Of a DNA stretch of 64,000 bases, positions 1-10,796 are shown piece by piece; position 1 is the first letter of the stretch; each line of letters starts with the position of its first letter. A program made the position numbers and the translations under genes. Under the pieces are notes generated by a model. It saw only the letters and a program-made list of their open reading frames with translations, searched no databases and was not told the origin of the DNA. This DNA is from Legionella quinlivanii (GTDB lineage Bacteria; Pseudomonadota; Gammaproteobacteria; Legionellales; Legionellaceae): NCBI RefSeq assembly GCF_003265995.1, contig NZ_MVJN01000005.1, positions 276,064 to 340,063 of the forward strand, read 5' to 3'.

Positions 1-8
1 ACTGCCTA

Positions 9-884
9 TTACCAGCCAGTCACTTCCGCAATCGCATCACCAAGTTCAGCGGGTGAGCGGACGGTTTTCACTCCTGCAGCTTCCAGCGCTGCAAATTTCT
101 CAGCTGCAGTGCCTTTTCCACCAGAAATGATAGCGCCGGCATGTCCCATACGCTTTCCAGCAGGTGCAGTGACCCCGGCAATATAGGAAACAACCGGTTT
201 GCTGACATTCGATTTAATAAACTCTGCCGCTTCTTCTTCAGCAGAACCACCAATCTCGCCCACCATGATAATTGCTTCGGTTTGCTCGTCGTGCTCAAAC
301 AGATTCAAGGCATCAATAAAACTGGTTCCAGGAATTGGATCGCCGCCAATACCGATACAGGTGCTTTGACCGAATCCCTTATCTGTTGTTTGTTTCACTG
401 CTTCATAAGTCAGTGTACCAGAGCGAGAAACGATACCGACTCTTCCTGGTAAATGAATTGAACCAGGCATAATACCGATTTTACATTGGCCAGGGGTAAT
501 AATTCCTGGACAGTTAGGCCCGATTAAACGGGATTGGGTATTGTTTTCCAGATACACTTTCACATCCAGCATGTCCAGTACGGGGACCCCTTCAGTGATA
601 CAGACGATAAGCTTTACGCCCGCATCGGCTGCTTCGAGAATGGAGTCTTTGCAGAATGGAGCCGGAACATAGATCACACTCGCATCAGCCTGTGTTGCCT
701 CCATCGCTTCCCTGACGGTATTAAATACCGGTAAACCTAAATGGCTCTGACCGCCTTTTCCAGGGGTTACCCCACCCACCATTTTAGTTCCATAGGCAAT
801 TGCCTGCTCGGAGTGAAAGGTTCCCTGCTTGCCGGTGAAACCCTGGCAAATTACTTTGGTTTCTTTATTAACTAATACGCTCAT
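9..884 (-). CDS. sucD: Succinyl-CoA synthetase alpha subunit
   Basis: SucD, 291 aa, forms the alpha subunit of the ADP-forming succinyl-CoA ligase, which converts succinyl-CoA to succinate with substrate-level phosphorylation in the cytosolic TCA cycle. The N-terminal CoA-binding Rossmann region reads [10 protein letters not shown] (residues 15-24). The phosphorylated active-site histidine is H248 in GHAGAII, followed by a glycine-rich GGKGTA. Length is usual for the family and the protein is complete, ending eight bases inside the window. It lies 95 bp downstream of sucC and is the last visible gene of the sdhCDAB-sucABCD block; whether transcription continues beyond the window edge cannot be seen. 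Identification is secure from sequence and context. Confidence 0.97.
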   Translation of the reverse strand: MSVLVNKETKVICQGFTGKQGTFHSEQAIAYGTKMVGGVTPGKGGQSHLGLPVFNTVREAMEATQADASVIYVPAPFCKDSILEAADAGVKLIVCITEGVPVLDMLDVKVYLENNTQSRLIGPNCPGIITPGQCKIGIMPGSIHLPGRVGIVSRSGTLTYEAVKQTTDKGFGQSTCIGIGGDPIPGTSFIDALNLFEHDEQTEAIIMVGEIGGSAEEEAAEFIKSNVSKPVVSYIAGVTAPAGKRMGHAGAIISGGKGTAAEKFAALEAAGVKTVRSPAELGDAIAEVTGW

Positions 885-979
885 GCTAACCTCAAACTGG
901 TTCTAATAATTTTCTTCTGAATCCATTGAACTGAAAACCCTGATGCGTTCTGCGTATCAAGGTTACAGATATTCGTAAA

Positions 980-2140
980 TCATGCCACTGCGGCTACGAT
1001 TTTTTTAGCAGCATCGGTTAAACTGTCCGCTGCAATCACATTCAGATCACTTTTGTTCAGGATTTCTGCACCTAACTGCGCATTATTACCTTCAAGGCGC
1101 ACAACAACGGGCACTTTAACGTCAACTTCTTTTACTGCGGCAATAATCCCCTCAGCAATCAAATCACAGCGAACAATACCGCCGAAAATGTTGACCAGAA
1201 TACCTTTGACCTGTTCATCAGAAAGAATAATTTTAAATGCTTCGCTCACTCTTTCCTTGGTGGCGCCACCGCCGACATCGAGGAAGTTTGCTGGTTCACC
1301 GCCATGCAGTTTGATAACGTCCATGGTGGCCATCGCAAGACCCGCCCCGTTAACCATACAGCCAATCGAGCCATCCAGCGGGATATAATTAAGCTCCCAG
1401 TTGGTCGCATGATTTTCTCTTTCGTCTTCCTGTGAAGTGTCGCGCATTGCCTTTAGCCTTGGCTGACGATACAGCGCATTACCATCAAGATTAATTTTGC
1501 CATCCAGACATAACAAATTGCCTGATTTGGTCACAACCAGCGGATTGATTTCCAGCAGGCTTAAATCACAATCAACAAACATTTTCCCAAGTCCAATCAT
1601 TAACTGGGTGAACTGCTTAATCTGATTATCATCCAGTCCCAGTTTAAAACCGATTTCACGGCCCTGGAATGGCATAATACCGACCAGCGGATCCATGATG
1701 ACCTTGAAAATTTTCTCAGGTGTCTCATGCGCTACTTTTTCAATTTCCACGCCGCCTTCTGTAGAAGCCATGAAGACAACTCGCTGTGTGGAACGATCAA
1801 TTACTGCGCCCAGGTAGAGTTCGCGTCCGATGTCACAGGTTTCTTCAATTAGCAGGGCATTAACCGGCTGACCTTTGGCATCAGTCTGATAGGTTACTAA
1901 ACGCGTGCCTAACAAGGCTTTCGCCGCATTGGCCAATTCATCACGGCTGGAAACCAGCTTGACACCACCTGCTTTTCCACGCCCGCCGGCATGAACCTGC
2001 GCTTTCACTACTGCTTTGGGAGTGGATAACATATCCAGAGCCTGAACCGCTTCTTCAACTGTGTAGACCACATGTCCCCTAGGAACTGGCAAACCGTAAT
2101 TATTAAATAGCTCCTTTGCCTGATATTCATGTAAATTCAT
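980..2140 (-). CDS. sucC: Succinyl-CoA synthetase beta subunit
   Basis: SucC, 386 aa, is the nucleotide-binding beta partner of SucD. The N-terminal ATP-grasp domain begins with the family signature [12 protein letters not shown] and contains [16 protein letters not shown] (about residues 46-61), the nucleotide-binding lysine/glycine stretch. The C-terminal flavodoxin-like ligase domain contains GIMPFQGRE further upstream and the glycine-rich [10 protein letters not shown] near residue 320, which contacts CoA/phosphohistidine. Full family length. It follows sucB by 70 bp and precedes sucD by 95 bp, consistent with co-transcription of the whole suc segment. Confidence 0.97.
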   Translation of the reverse strand: MNLHEYQAKELFNNYGLPVPRGHVVYTVEEAVQALDMLSTPKAVVKAQVHAGGRGKAGGVKLVSSRDELANAAKALLGTRLVTYQTDAKGQPVNALLIEETCDIGRELYLGAVIDRSTQRVVFMASTEGGVEIEKVAHETPEKIFKVIMDPLVGIMPFQGREIGFKLGLDDNQIKQFTQLMIGLGKMFVDCDLSLLEINPLVVTKSGNLLCLDGKINLDGNALYRQPRLKAMRDTSQEDERENHATNWELNYIPLDGSIGCMVNGAGLAMATMDVIKLHGGEPANFLDVGGGATKERVSEAFKIILSDEQVKGILVNIFGGIVRCDLIAEGIIAAVKEVDVKVPVVVRLEGNNAQLGAEILNKSDLNVIAADSLTDAAKKIVAAVA

Positions 2141-2210
2141 TGCAACACCTTATAAAAAAAACAGACCTGCATACCGCAGGTCAGCCTGGTTAATGGATTG
2201 TGAGTAGACT

Positions 2211-3410
2211 CTATACATTCAGCAGCAAGCGTGCAGGATCTTCAAGTAACTCTTTCACGGTCACTAAAAACTGTACCGACTCCTTACCATCAATTAAGCG
2301 ATGATCATAGGATAAGGCCACATACATCATTGGGCGGATGACAACCTGGCCCTTTTCGGCAATGGGGCGCTCTTCAATCTTGTGCATACCCAGAATGGCA
2401 GTTTGCGGTGGATTAATAATGGGTGTGGCCAGCAGCGAGCCGAAAACACCGCCGTTTGTTATGGTAAAGGTTCCGCCCTGCATTTCTTCCATGCTGAGCT
2501 TGCCCTGTCTGGCTCTGCCAGCAGAGTCGTTAATTGCCTTTTCAATTTCGGCCATGCTCATTTGATCAGCATCGCGCACTACAGGAACAACTAATCCTCT
2601 ATCAGTGGAAACTGCAATACCAACATCATAAAAGCCATGATAAACAATGTCCTGACCATCGATAGATGCATTAACTGCCGGGAACAATTTTAATGCTTCT
2701 ACAACTGCCTTGGTGAAAAAGGACATGAATCCCAATTTAACACCGTGTTTTTTCTCAAACTGATCTTTGTATTGGTTGCGTAGATCCATGACGCCTTTCA
2801 AATTAACTTCGTTGAAGGTCGTTAACATGGCCGCATTATGCTGTGCCTGGACCAGACGTTCAGCAATTTTAGCGCGCAGGCGAGTCATGGGCACACGGCG
2901 TTCTTCTCTTGCCCCCATTGCAGCAGCTGGTTGCTGGCTTGAAGCAGCGCTTGCAGGTTGAGCAGATTTGGCTCGATTGGATTCAATAAATGAAACCACA
3001 TCTTCTTTGGTCAGACGACCGTCTTTACCGCTGCCGGTCACTTGCTGCGCCTGTAAGTCATGCTCAGACAGCATGCGTCTCACTGCGGGACCTGTGGCTT
3101 TGTCTTCCTGCGGCTCGGCCTGAGCTGCAGGCTCTGCTTTGGCTGGTGCAGCAGGGGCTGGTGCTGCGGCTTCCCCTGCTTCAATTTTAGCCAGGATTTG
3201 GCTGGCTGTAACCGTATCTCCTTCTTTAAACAGGATTTCTGTGAGTACGCCATCCATTGGAGCCGGAACTTCAAGAACAACCTTATCAGTCTCCAAATCT
3301 ACAAGATTTTCATCGCGGCTGACCCTGTCGCCTGCTTTTTTATGCCAGGCTGCAATGGTGGCATCAGCAACCGATTCTGGCAGCGTCGGTACTTTCACTT
3401 CAATAGACAT
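2211..3410 (-). CDS. sucB: 2-oxoglutarate dehydrogenase E2 (dihydrolipoamide succinyltransferase)
   Basis: SucB, 399 aa, is the core E2 of the 2-oxoglutarate dehydrogenase complex and transfers the succinyl group to CoA. Visible domains in order: lipoyl domain at residues 1-77 with the lipoylated lysine K43 in ETDKVVLEV; an Ala/Pro-rich linker at 78-104; a peripheral-subunit-binding domain at about 107-142 ([13 protein letters not shown]); a second Ala-rich linker; and the catalytic acyltransferase domain from about 170, ending with the active-site SYDHRLIDG (H370, D374). There is a single lipoyl domain, as expected for an E2o. It lies 62 bp after sucA. The E3 partner gene (lpd) is not in the window, so it must be encoded elsewhere. 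Confidence 0.97.
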   Translation of the reverse strand: MSIEVKVPTLPESVADATIAAWHKKAGDRVSRDENLVDLETDKVVLEVPAPMDGVLTEILFKEGDTVTASQILAKIEAGEAAAPAPAAPAKAEPAAQAEPQEDKATGPAVRRMLSEHDLQAQQVTGSGKDGRLTKEDVVSFIESNRAKSAQPASAASSQQPAAAMGAREERRVPMTRLRAKIAERLVQAQHNAAMLTTFNEVNLKGVMDLRNQYKDQFEKKHGVKLGFMSFFTKAVVEALKLFPAVNASIDGQDIVYHGFYDVGIAVSTDRGLVVPVVRDADQMSMAEIEKAINDSAGRARQGKLSMEEMQGGTFTITNGGVFGSLLATPIINPPQTAILGMHKIEERPIAEKGQVVIRPMMYVALSYDHRLIDGKESVQFLVTVKELLEDPARLLLNV

Positions 3411-3472
3411 GGTGTGTCCTTCTTAACTAATTGTTATTTTCTCCAGCGGCTATACCGCTGGACCTATCATTT

Positions 3473-6280
3473 TTAATTACTTAATGCCGCTTGTACCAGT
3501 TCTTGTTGTTGCTTGGCATGAAGCAAGGGGCTGCCTACTGCTGGAGAAGCTGCAAAGCTTCTGCCGGCGTAGCTCAATGTTTGCTCCGGGCTCAGACAGT
3601 CTTTGATGTTGTGCTGGGAAGAGAACCAGACCCCTTGATTTTGAGGTTCTTCCTGACACCAGACAATTGCTTTTGCATTCGGGAATTTGGCAAGCTCGTT
3701 TCCTAGCGCTTTTTTAGGGAAAGGATAGAGTTGTTCAACTCGAATGATTGCAACACTCTCAATTTTCTCGTCACGGCGTTTTTGCAACAGATCATAATAA
3801 ACTTTTCCGCAACATAATACTATTTTTGTAACTTTGGCCGGATCCATTGTATCCACTTCAGGGATTACAGTGTGGAACTTTCCTTCCGAGAGATCAGAAA
3901 GCGGGGATACTGCGAGCTTATGACGTAATAAACTTTTGGGCGTCATTACGATTAAGGGCTTACGGAAGTTTCGAATCATTTGCCGGCGCAGTAAATGGAA
4001 CATTTGTGCCGGTGTGGTAGGTGTGCAGACCTGTATATTATGCTGGGCGCAAAGCTGCATATACCGTTCAAGACGAGCTGATGAATGTTCCGGTCCCTGG
4101 CCTTCGTAACCATGCGGTAACAGCATCACCAGACCGCATAAGCGTCCCCATTTCTGCTCACCAGAACTGATGAACTGATCAATTACAACCTGCGCACCAT
4201 TGGCAAAATCACCAAACTGCGCTTCCCACAATACCAGTGAGGTTGGCTCGGAAGAGGCATAACCATACTCAAATGCGAGGACGGCTTCTTCTGACAGCAC
4301 CGAATCGATTACCACGAAGTTTCGTTCAGCATCGGTCGACAGGGTTTCCAGTGGAACATAAGAATCCCCTGTTTTCACATCATGCAAAACCGCATGGCGA
4401 TGAGCAAAAGTACCACGACCGCAATCCTGACCGGACAGACGTACCTTATAGCCATCATTAAGCAGACTGGCATAGGCCATTGTTTCCGCATAACCCCAGT
4501 TCATGGGGATTTCATTATCAGTCATCTTCTGACGTTCAGCCATCAGTTTACTGACGACCGGATGCAGTTCAAACCCTTCCGGTAATTGCTGTATTTTATC
4601 GGAAAGCATTTTAATATCGGCAGGACTTATTGTTGTATCGGCTTTATCAGTCCATTTGGCATTCACATAAGGCGACCAGTCAATCGATATGTTTCCTTCG
4701 TAATCACCGTGTACCAGTTCAACAACCGGCTGGCCCTGATCGAGACGGTTGCGATAATTTTCCATGGCTTCGTCTACTTGCTCCCTGGAAATAATTTGCT
4801 CATTTATGAGTTGGTCGGCGTAAATTTCTCTCAAAGGACGCATGCTTTTTATTTTTTGATACATCGTCGGCTGCGTAACAGACGGCTCATCGGCTTCATT
4901 ATGTCCATGACGGCGATAACAGACTAAATCAATTACCACGTCGCGTTTAAACTTCATACGAAAGTCAAAGGCTATCTGGGTCGCAAAAACCACGGCTTCC
5001 GGATCATCGCCATTCACATGAATGATCGGCGCCTGAACCATTTTAGCCACATCCGTACAATAAAGCGTGGAACGGGCATCGAGAGGATTGCTGGTTGTAA
5101 ACCCAATCTGATTATTAATGACGATATGGACTGTACCGCCAGTCGAATAACCGCGTGCCTGGGAGAAGTTGAAGGTTTCCATTACGACACCCTGGCCGGC
5201 AAAGGCTGCGTCGCCATGTATGACCACTGGAACCACTTTGTCCTTTTTTTCCAAATCATTACGCCGTCTTAAGCGGGCGCGAACTGAACCTTCTACCACG
5301 GGCCCAATGATTTCAAGATGCGAGGGATTAAATGCAAGAGCCAAATGAACAATTGCCCCGCTTTCGGTACGAATATCAGAAGAAAAGCCCATGTGATATT
5401 TCACATCACCAGTCAGCTCTGATTTAACCTTGCCTTCAAACTCCTGAAATAAGGCATCAGGGGCTTTTCCGAGCACATTCACCAGCACGTTGAGACGGCC
5501 GCGATGTGCCATACCGATGATGACTTCATTGGTTTTAAACTCACCGGCCTGGTGGATGATTTCTTTCATCATCGGTATTAATGAATCCCCGCCTTCAAGC
5601 GAAAAACGCTTTTGTCCGACATAGCGCGTACCCAGGTAACGCTCCAGACCATCTGCAGCAATCAAATCGTTGAGGATTTTTTTCTTTTGTTCATTATTAA
5701 ATTGAGGACGACCGCGGCTGAACTCCATTTTTTTCTGCAGCCACTCGGTTTCTTCATTATCCGAAATATGCATGTACTCAATACCGATACTGCCGCTGTA
5801 GGTATCACGTAATGCCTTGAAGAGATCTTTCAGAGGCATTTCAGAGCCATTGAAATTATTACCGACATAAAAGCTGCGGTTCAGATCGCTCTCGGTAAGA
5901 TGGTGATAACCTAGTTCAAGGCTCGGTACAGAGATACGCTCGGCCATATCAAGAGGATCAAGCCTGGCCGCATGGTGGCCGTAGGCACGATACGCATTGA
6001 CGAGATGAGCTATCTGATATTGCTTGCTGTCTTCAGAGCTGACAACTGCTGTTTTCTTTCGGCTTGCGTTTTGCAAAAAGTAATCTCGAACTTCACGGTG
6101 CGCTACATCCTGACCATTACCTCTATTTTCCGCAGCCATTTTGCTAAAAACAGCTTGCCAATCAGCAGGAACGGAATCAGGATCCTGAAGATAATCTTCA
6201 TAAAGCCCATCCACATAGGCCATACTGCCGCCTGAAAGATAGCCTAAAGCCCATTCATTTTGCAAATCACTAGCACTCAT
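3473..6280 (-). CDS. sucA: 2-oxoglutarate dehydrogenase E1
   Basis: SucA, 935 aa, is the thiamine-diphosphate-dependent E1o that decarboxylates 2-oxoglutarate and succinylates the E2 lipoyl arm. The extreme N-terminus has the E2-binding helix seen in this family (EWALGYLSGGSMAYVDGLYE). The ThDP/Mg site is visible as GDAAFAGQGVV followed about 25 residues later by NNQIGFTT. The central IGMAHRGRLNVL motif and the C-terminal transketolase-like domain with LLPHGYEGQGPEHSSAR are typical. Size matches family members (about 930-940 aa). It sits 90 bp downstream of sdhB, linking the succinate dehydrogenase and suc genes into one block. Confidence 0.97.
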   Translation of the reverse strand: MSASDLQNEWALGYLSGGSMAYVDGLYEDYLQDPDSVPADWQAVFSKMAAENRGNGQDVAHREVRDYFLQNASRKKTAVVSSEDSKQYQIAHLVNAYRAYGHHAARLDPLDMAERISVPSLELGYHHLTESDLNRSFYVGNNFNGSEMPLKDLFKALRDTYSGSIGIEYMHISDNEETEWLQKKMEFSRGRPQFNNEQKKKILNDLIAADGLERYLGTRYVGQKRFSLEGGDSLIPMMKEIIHQAGEFKTNEVIIGMAHRGRLNVLVNVLGKAPDALFQEFEGKVKSELTGDVKYHMGFSSDIRTESGAIVHLALAFNPSHLEIIGPVVEGSVRARLRRRNDLEKKDKVVPVVIHGDAAFAGQGVVMETFNFSQARGYSTGGTVHIVINNQIGFTTSNPLDARSTLYCTDVAKMVQAPIIHVNGDDPEAVVFATQIAFDFRMKFKRDVVIDLVCYRRHGHNEADEPSVTQPTMYQKIKSMRPLREIYADQLINEQIISREQVDEAMENYRNRLDQGQPVVELVHGDYEGNISIDWSPYVNAKWTDKADTTISPADIKMLSDKIQQLPEGFELHPVVSKLMAERQKMTDNEIPMNWGYAETMAYASLLNDGYKVRLSGQDCGRGTFAHRHAVLHDVKTGDSYVPLETLSTDAERNFVVIDSVLSEEAVLAFEYGYASSEPTSLVLWEAQFGDFANGAQVVIDQFISSGEQKWGRLCGLVMLLPHGYEGQGPEHSSARLERYMQLCAQHNIQVCTPTTPAQMFHLLRRQMIRNFRKPLIVMTPKSLLRHKLAVSPLSDLSEGKFHTVIPEVDTMDPAKVTKIVLCCGKVYYDLLQKRRDEKIESVAIIRVEQLYPFPKKALGNELAKFPNAKAIVWCQEEPQNQGVWFSSQHNIKDCLSPEQTLSYAGRSFAASPAVGSPLLHAKQQQELVQAALSN

Positions 6281-6370
6281 TTTTCACTCTCCAAAGGGAA
6301 ATGCTCTGCTCAATCACATCGTTCGCTGCATGCGCCGCCTTTCTGATTAATCAGAGCTATCAGAATCTTA

Positions 6371-7093
6371 TCAAGTTTCCTCTGTTAACATTTGCTTGCG
6401 AATATCAGAAATCGCTTGCGTCGGATTGAGTCCCTTCGGACACACATTGGCGCAATTCATAATCGAACGACAACGAAAAACGCTAAATGGATCCTGTAAT
6501 TTATCCAACCGTTTAATAGTAGCTGTATCTCTACTGTCTGCAAGAAAGCGCCGCGCCTGTAGTAATCCGGCTGGACCAACAAACTTATCTGGATTCCACC
6601 AGAATGACGGACAGGAACTGGTGCAGCAAGCGCATAAAATGCACTCATACAAACCATCCAGCTTGGAACGCTCTTCCGGAGTCTGCAGCCGCTCACGAGC
6701 AGGCGCCACCTCATCATTTTGCAGATAAGGTTCAATACGCTCATATTGCTGATAAAATTGCGACATATCAACAACCAGGTCACGGATAACAGGGAAGCCA
6801 GGCAGAGGTCGAACCACAATTTTATCGGTTTTTAATTGTGACAAAGAAGTGATGCAGGCTAATCCATTCGTGCCATTAATATTCATTCCGTCTGATCCGC
6901 AAACGCCCTCACGGCAGGAACGACGATAAGTAATCGTCTCGTCCTGCTCCGCTTTAAGCCTTTCCAGTAATGTTAACAGCATGGGATCACTCTTGGCAGG
7001 GATCTCCATTTTAAATTCCTGCACATAAGGCTTGCTATCAACCTCAGGATTGTAACGATAGAGATGCAGGCTCAATGTTCTGCTTGCCGACAT
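6371..7093 (-). CDS. sdhB: Succinate dehydrogenase iron-sulfur subunit
   Basis: SdhB, 240 aa, carries electrons from the flavoprotein to ubiquinone in complex II on the cytoplasmic face of the inner membrane. All three Fe-S cluster motifs are visible. The [2Fe-2S] ligands are C60, C65 and C80, with aspartate at residue 68 in CGSDG where many homologues also have Asp. The [4Fe-4S] ligands lie in CILCACCTSSCPSFWW, and the [3Fe-4S] ligands in CRSIMNCANVCPKGLNP. The start codon is 11 bp from the end of sdhA. It is part of sdhCDAB and is followed by sucA. Confidence 0.97.
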   Translation of the reverse strand: MSASRTLSLHLYRYNPEVDSKPYVQEFKMEIPAKSDPMLLTLLERLKAEQDETITYRRSCREGVCGSDGMNINGTNGLACITSLSQLKTDKIVVRPLPGFPVIRDLVVDMSQFYQQYERIEPYLQNDEVAPARERLQTPEERSKLDGLYECILCACCTSSCPSFWWNPDKFVGPAGLLQARRFLADSRDTATIKRLDKLQDPFSVFRCRSIMNCANVCPKGLNPTQAISDIRKQMLTEET

Positions 7094-7104
7094 AATATAT
7101 CCTC

Positions 7105-8874
7105 TTAATAAACACGTTCTTTGGGTTGAAACGGCTCTACATATTTCGGCTTCACATTAACCGGCCGATAATCAATGAGGTTCTCTTCACCAAAATATAG
7201 CGTATGTTTAATCCAGTTCGCATCATCACGCTTTGGAAAGTCTTCACGGCTATGCGCTCCGCGGCTTTCTGTGCGTGCGAGTGCTGATTGCGCTGTCGCA
7301 TAGGCCGTAGCCATTAAATTGTCCAGCTCAAGAGCTGAAATTAATTCTGTATTAAATACTTTGCTCTTGTCTTTGATACAGGCATTTTCCAGACGTGCTT
7401 TCAATGCATCGAGACGATGCAGCCCTTCTGCCATCACCTGGCCTGTTCTGAACACACCAAAATCTTCCTGCATCACCCGCTGCATTTCTGCGCGCAGTAC
7501 CGCCGGTGAATCACCCTCTTTTGCATCTTGCCAGCGCTGATAGCGAGCCAGCGACATGGCGACATCATCATCGGTTACATAAGGCATATCCGGCAATTGA
7601 TTCGATTGCCATAATTCTTCTACATGCAATCCAGCAGCCCGGCCAAAAACAACCAGGTCAAGCAGTGAGTTACCGCCAAGACGATTTGCGCCATGCACGG
7701 AGACACAGGCACATTCACCCACAGCGTACAAGCCTTCAACGATTTGATCCATACCGTTGCGATGTGTCAGAACCTGCCCATGAATGTTGGTTGGAATTCC
7801 GCCCATGCTGTAATGGCAGGTGGGTACAACAGGAATTGGCTCGACAATCGGATCCACACCTGCAAACTTGATTGACAGCTCGCGAATGCCTGGCAGGCGG
7901 GCTTTAATTAAATCGGCACCAAGGTGGTCAAGCTTTAATTTTACATAATCTACACCCTGTGGATCAAAGCCCTTGCCGGCACGAATTTCCAGTGCCATCG
8001 CCCGGGCGACCACATCACGGGAAGCCAGATCCTTGACGCGTGGCGCATAGCGCTCCATGAAGCGCTCGCCATCTTTATTGATCAGATAACCGCCTTCACC
8101 GCGGCAACCTTCAGTAACCAGTGTTCCTGCGCCAGCAATACCGGTTGGATGAAATTGCCACATTTCCATATCCTGCAGGGGGATTCCAGCGCGCAGCGCC
8201 ATTCCAAATCCATCGCCAGTATTGATATAGGCATTTGTGGTTGATTGATAGATACGTCCAGCACCGCCGGTTGCCAGAATACAGATACGGGTCTGGTAGA
8301 ATACAACTTCACCAGTCTCGATGCAGATTGCGGTTACACCAGCTATCCTGCCCTGCGCATCTTTTACCAGATCAAGGGCATACCATTCGCTGAATACATG
8401 TGTTTTGGCACGCAGGTTTTGCTGATACAGCGTATGTAAAAGCGCATGACCTGTCCGGTCAGCGGCAGCGCAAGTTCGAGCGGCCTGTTCACCGCCGAAG
8501 TTTTTTGATTGCCCGCCAAACTGACGCTGGTAAATACGGCCATTGTCCATACGGGAGAATGGCAGCCCCATATGTTCTAATTCGTACACTGCTTCAGGCC
8601 CGGTCTTGCACAGGTATTCGATACAGTCCTGATCGCCGATATAGTCTGCTCCCTTGACGGTATCATACATATGCCAGCGCCAATCGTCTTCATCCGCATT
8701 GCCGAGTGCCGCGGTAATTCCTCCCTGCGCCGATACTGTATGTGATCGGGTTGGAAAGACCTTTGATAATAAAGCCACTTTCAATCCTGAATTGGCGAGC
8801 TGAAGGGCGGCGCGCATACCTGCACCGCCAGCGCCAATAATTACCGCATCAAATTTATTACGAGCTAAGGCCAT
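7105..8874 (-). CDS. sdhA: Succinate dehydrogenase flavoprotein subunit
   Basis: SdhA, 589 aa, oxidises succinate to fumarate with covalent FAD. The N-terminal dinucleotide-binding [11 protein letters not shown] begins at residue 14, and the FAD-linking histidine is H45 in [10 protein letters not shown]. Later substrate-site features include [21 protein letters not shown] and [13 protein letters not shown]. Its ATG directly abuts the sdhD stop codon, so translation is probably coupled. Not to be confused with the Legionella Dot/Icm effector also named SdhA; this is the metabolic enzyme. Confidence 0.97.
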   Translation of the reverse strand: MALARNKFDAVIIGAGGAGMRAALQLANSGLKVALLSKVFPTRSHTVSAQGGITAALGNADEDDWRWHMYDTVKGADYIGDQDCIEYLCKTGPEAVYELEHMGLPFSRMDNGRIYQRQFGGQSKNFGGEQAARTCAAADRTGHALLHTLYQQNLRAKTHVFSEWYALDLVKDAQGRIAGVTAICIETGEVVFYQTRICILATGGAGRIYQSTTNAYINTGDGFGMALRAGIPLQDMEMWQFHPTGIAGAGTLVTEGCRGEGGYLINKDGERFMERYAPRVKDLASRDVVARAMALEIRAGKGFDPQGVDYVKLKLDHLGADLIKARLPGIRELSIKFAGVDPIVEPIPVVPTCHYSMGGIPTNIHGQVLTHRNGMDQIVEGLYAVGECACVSVHGANRLGGNSLLDLVVFGRAAGLHVEELWQSNQLPDMPYVTDDDVAMSLARYQRWQDAKEGDSPAVLRAEMQRVMQEDFGVFRTGQVMAEGLHRLDALKARLENACIKDKSKVFNTELISALELDNLMATAYATAQSALARTESRGAHSREDFPKRDDANWIKHTLYFGEENLIDYRPVNVKPKYVEPFQPKERVY

Positions 8875-9228
8875 TTATAGTCCCCAGAAAATCATGAAGC
8901 CCCAGATAAACTGGGCGGATAACCAACCTGCAACCAATAATTGGACACTGAGCCGCAGAACCGTACATTTTATGTAGTCAGTAGTAACAGTCCATATTCC
9001 TATCCAGGCATGCAGAGAGAATGCAACCAATGCCAGTAAACTGGCTACTTTGAACCAGCTGCTTTGAGCCCAGGCATGCCATTCGGTGTAACTAAACGGC
9101 GAATGGATGAGCAGAAATGCCAGAATAAAAACCATATAGGCAGCAAAATAAACCGCACTGACTCTTTGAATTAACCAATCCCGTAGACCATTTCCGGTCA
9201 AACTGGTGACATTTGTTACCATATACAT
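8875..9228 (-). CDS. sdhD: Succinate dehydrogenase membrane anchor subunit
   Basis: SdhD, 117 aa, is one of the two inner-membrane anchors of complex II. Three hydrophobic helices are visible (about residues 21-42, 54-74 and 90-110). The haem-ligand helix reads HAWIGIWTVTTDYIK, with the histidine and following D/Y at the conserved spacing that forms the quinone/haem pocket. The gene overlaps sdhC by 13 bp. A start six bases further in (residue 3 Met) is also possible because both ATGs lie close together; the longer form is given. Confidence 0.93.
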   Translation of the reverse strand: MYMVTNVTSLTGNGLRDWLIQRVSAVYFAAYMVFILAFLLIHSPFSYTEWHAWAQSSWFKVASLLALVAFSLHAWIGIWTVTTDYIKCTVLRLSVQLLVAGWLSAQFIWGFMIFWGL

Positions 9229-9590
9229 ATCCCCAGAAGAAGTGAAAAGATGACCGACGCACTAATGACTAAAATCGCCCCGCGCCGCCCGGATTCAAGG
9301 TGTTCTCCATAACCTAAATCCATCAGCATATGTCGTATGCCTGCAAGAAAATGATAAATTAATGCTGCGCCCAGACCCCAGAACACCAGTTTTGAAAATG
9401 GATGGGCCATCATCTCTCCCACTTTGCGAAATGACTCTTCGCTCTGGAGGGATAAATCTATAAAATAGAATGCGACTGGCATCAACACAAATAATAGTAT
9501 TCCGGAAATGCGGTGTAAAATCGATGCGATTGCCATCGGTGGATATTTTAAAGACCCCAAATCAAGATTTATCGGTCGTTTTTGTTTCAC
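9216..9590 (-). CDS. sdhC: Succinate dehydrogenase cytochrome b556 subunit
   Basis: SdhC, 124 aa, is the second membrane anchor and contributes the haem b and ubiquinone sites. The quinone-site signature SILHRISGILLF (around residues 23-34) and the haem-ligand helix HFLAGIRHMLMDLGYG (from about residue 80) are intact, and three transmembrane helices are visible. The reading frame begins with GTG, not ATG: it is preceded by AAGGATGG about 10 bases upstream and there is no better in-frame ATG before the conserved N-terminal PINLDLGSLKYPPMAIASI. First gene of the sdh-suc block. Confidence 0.94.
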   Translation of the reverse strand: MKQKRPINLDLGSLKYPPMAIASILHRISGILLFVLMPVAFYFIDLSLQSEESFRKVGEMMAHPFSKLVFWGLGAALIYHFLAGIRHMLMDLGYGEHLESGRRGAILVISASVIFSLLLGICIW

Positions 9591-9662
9591 TTATTAGCCA
9601 TCCTTAAAATTAGAGACAATAATCAACGCTGAATTATCAAAACTCAAGCCAAAACCTCGCAA

Positions 9663-9690
9663 AGTATACCACTCTGTTTTTTTGAAGCAA
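9663..9690 (-). promoter_or_regulatory. Sigma70-like promoter of the sdh-suc operon
   Basis: On the minus strand TTGCTT (complement of 9685-9690) is separated by 16 bp from TATACT (complement of 9663-9668). A transcript would start near 9656 and reach the sdhC GTG at 9590 after a leader of about 65 nt. Assignment rests on motif match and position only. Confidence 0.6.
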
Positions 9691-9790
9691 TTCCACTCTT
9701 TGTGAAAGAATGATAATTTTCACAGTAAACTGCTTGCTTTGGCAGGGATTCTCCTGCTAAAACAGGGAATTTCATTTAATATCATTATAT

Positions 9791-10057
9791 ATGTGGATTC
9801 GATGCCTTGCCGCCTGCCTTTATGACTGCCTGATTCTCAGCGCCCTCGGTTTTATTTTGACAGGGATTGCTGTATTTCTGAATCATGGCCAGGCGATCAT
9901 GCCAGGCAATCACTATCTACAACTCGCCTTATCGTTGCTTTTCTTTTTTTATTACTTCGTTTCTCTGCGTTCCGGAGGACAGACTATCGGAATGCGAAGC
10001 TGGAAATTACGCCTGGTTAATAAAGGGAAAACGCAATGGAGGCTGATTAAACTTTGA
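9791..10057 (+). CDS. Small RDD-family membrane protein
   Basis: A protein of 88 aa resembling the RDD family of small integral membrane proteins, whose function is poorly defined (some members act as ion antiporters). Two hydrophobic helices are visible (about residues 11-30 and 43-60). Family traits are the Arg of WIRCLAACLYDCLIL with the Asp at YD, and the C-terminal GQTIGMRSWKLRL, the most conserved RDD stretch. It is short: family members usually have 130 or more residues and more helices, so this may be a minimal or C-terminally shortened copy. It is divergent from sdhC across about 200 bp. Confidence 0.75.
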   Translation: MWIRCLAACLYDCLILSALGFILTGIAVFLNHGQAIMPGNHYLQLALSLLFFFYYFVSLRSGGQTIGMRSWKLRLVNKGKTQWRLIKL

Positions 10058-10078
10058 GTTACTGTCTGCTCCTGGCTT

Positions 10079-10156
10079 CTACGTCCCTCGGCTTGTCTGA
10101 GGGATCCAGAGACTCGTAAAGAAACTGGATTCCGCGCATAAAGCGCGGAACGTAGG
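10079..10156. repeat. Dispersed inverted-repeat element
   Basis: A short palindromic stretch between the RDD gene and the next orphan. Outer ends are CTACGT and ACGTAG, with inner arms GATCCAG and CTGGATTC and a GC-rich CCGCGCATAAAGCGCGG hairpin. The phrase CCTCCCTCGGCTTG-like seen here (as CGTCCCTCGGCTTG) recurs at about 34735, so it is probably a dispersed family. Confidence 0.5.
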
Positions 10157-10175
10157 CATTTGGCGTTAAAAGGAT

Positions 10176-10796
10176 TTATCTCTTCATACCTGGAGTGCCC
10201 GCCTGCGGGTGTTTTCGATAAACATCACGCGGGGTACCTTCAGGATAACCATAGCCCTTGGCGGCCAATACTTTGACATTTTGCAAATAGCGTTCGCCCC
10301 AGGCACCGGGGTCGAAATTGGTTACAACCACATTGTAACTGAGATTGATTACAGACTCGAAAGCCTTTCGCTGGCCCAGCTCATGACCACCAAAAGCAAT
10401 TTGTACTTCTGTTTCCTGATCAATACCACCCGACTTTAATCGTTCAATTAGCAGGAAGATCATTTTTTCTATGGTGTAATACAGTTTGCACATCGACATG
10501 CCCGCCTCATACATATCCTCTGCCTTTGACGTGGTCATTTTATGGCCGAAATCATGGATATTGTAAACGAATTCACGCTCTTGCGAGTTGGGCAGTAATT
10601 CAGGCTCGATAACTAAAGGGGGTATTACCGGATCAATAATAGGACTAATAATATACAATTCAAAATTAGCCCAATGCCACCAGAGTTGATAGACCTGTTC
10701 TACCAATGCTATAGGGTCCATATCCTGGGCATTTTTAATTTCCTGGCGAATGTCATCCCCAATCAAAAAGCCATCAGAATTATTTGCTTCAGCCAT
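10176..10796 (-). CDS. Conserved hypothetical protein, 206 aa
   Basis: Not recognised. The 206-residue product has no signal peptide or membrane segment. It is mildly acidic, with a Trp-rich centre (YQLWWHWANFELYIISP at about 37-53) followed by a proline/isoleucine-rich loop, then helical segments and a C-terminus rich in Gly/Pro/Lys (GYPEGTPRDVYRKHPQAG). Codon use looks normal for the neighbourhood. The start ATG has only a weak ribosome site (GGTG). It lies alone between the RDD gene and feoC, 126 bp after the end of feoC's reading frame in genome order, with no operon partner. Confidence 0.75.
   Translation of the reverse strand: MAEANNSDGFLIGDDIRQEIKNAQDMDPIALVEQVYQLWWHWANFELYIISPIIDPVIPPLVIEPELLPNSQEREFVYNIHDFGHKMTTSKAEDMYEAGMSMCKLYYTIEKMIFLLIERLKSGGIDQETEVQIAFGGHELGQRKAFESVINLSYNVVVTNFDPGAWGERYLQNVKVLAAKGYGYPEGTPRDVYRKHPQAGTPGMKR

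Noticed and set aside
1..8. A gene continuing past the left edge
   Set aside because: Only eight bases lie before the end of sucD, so nothing can be said.
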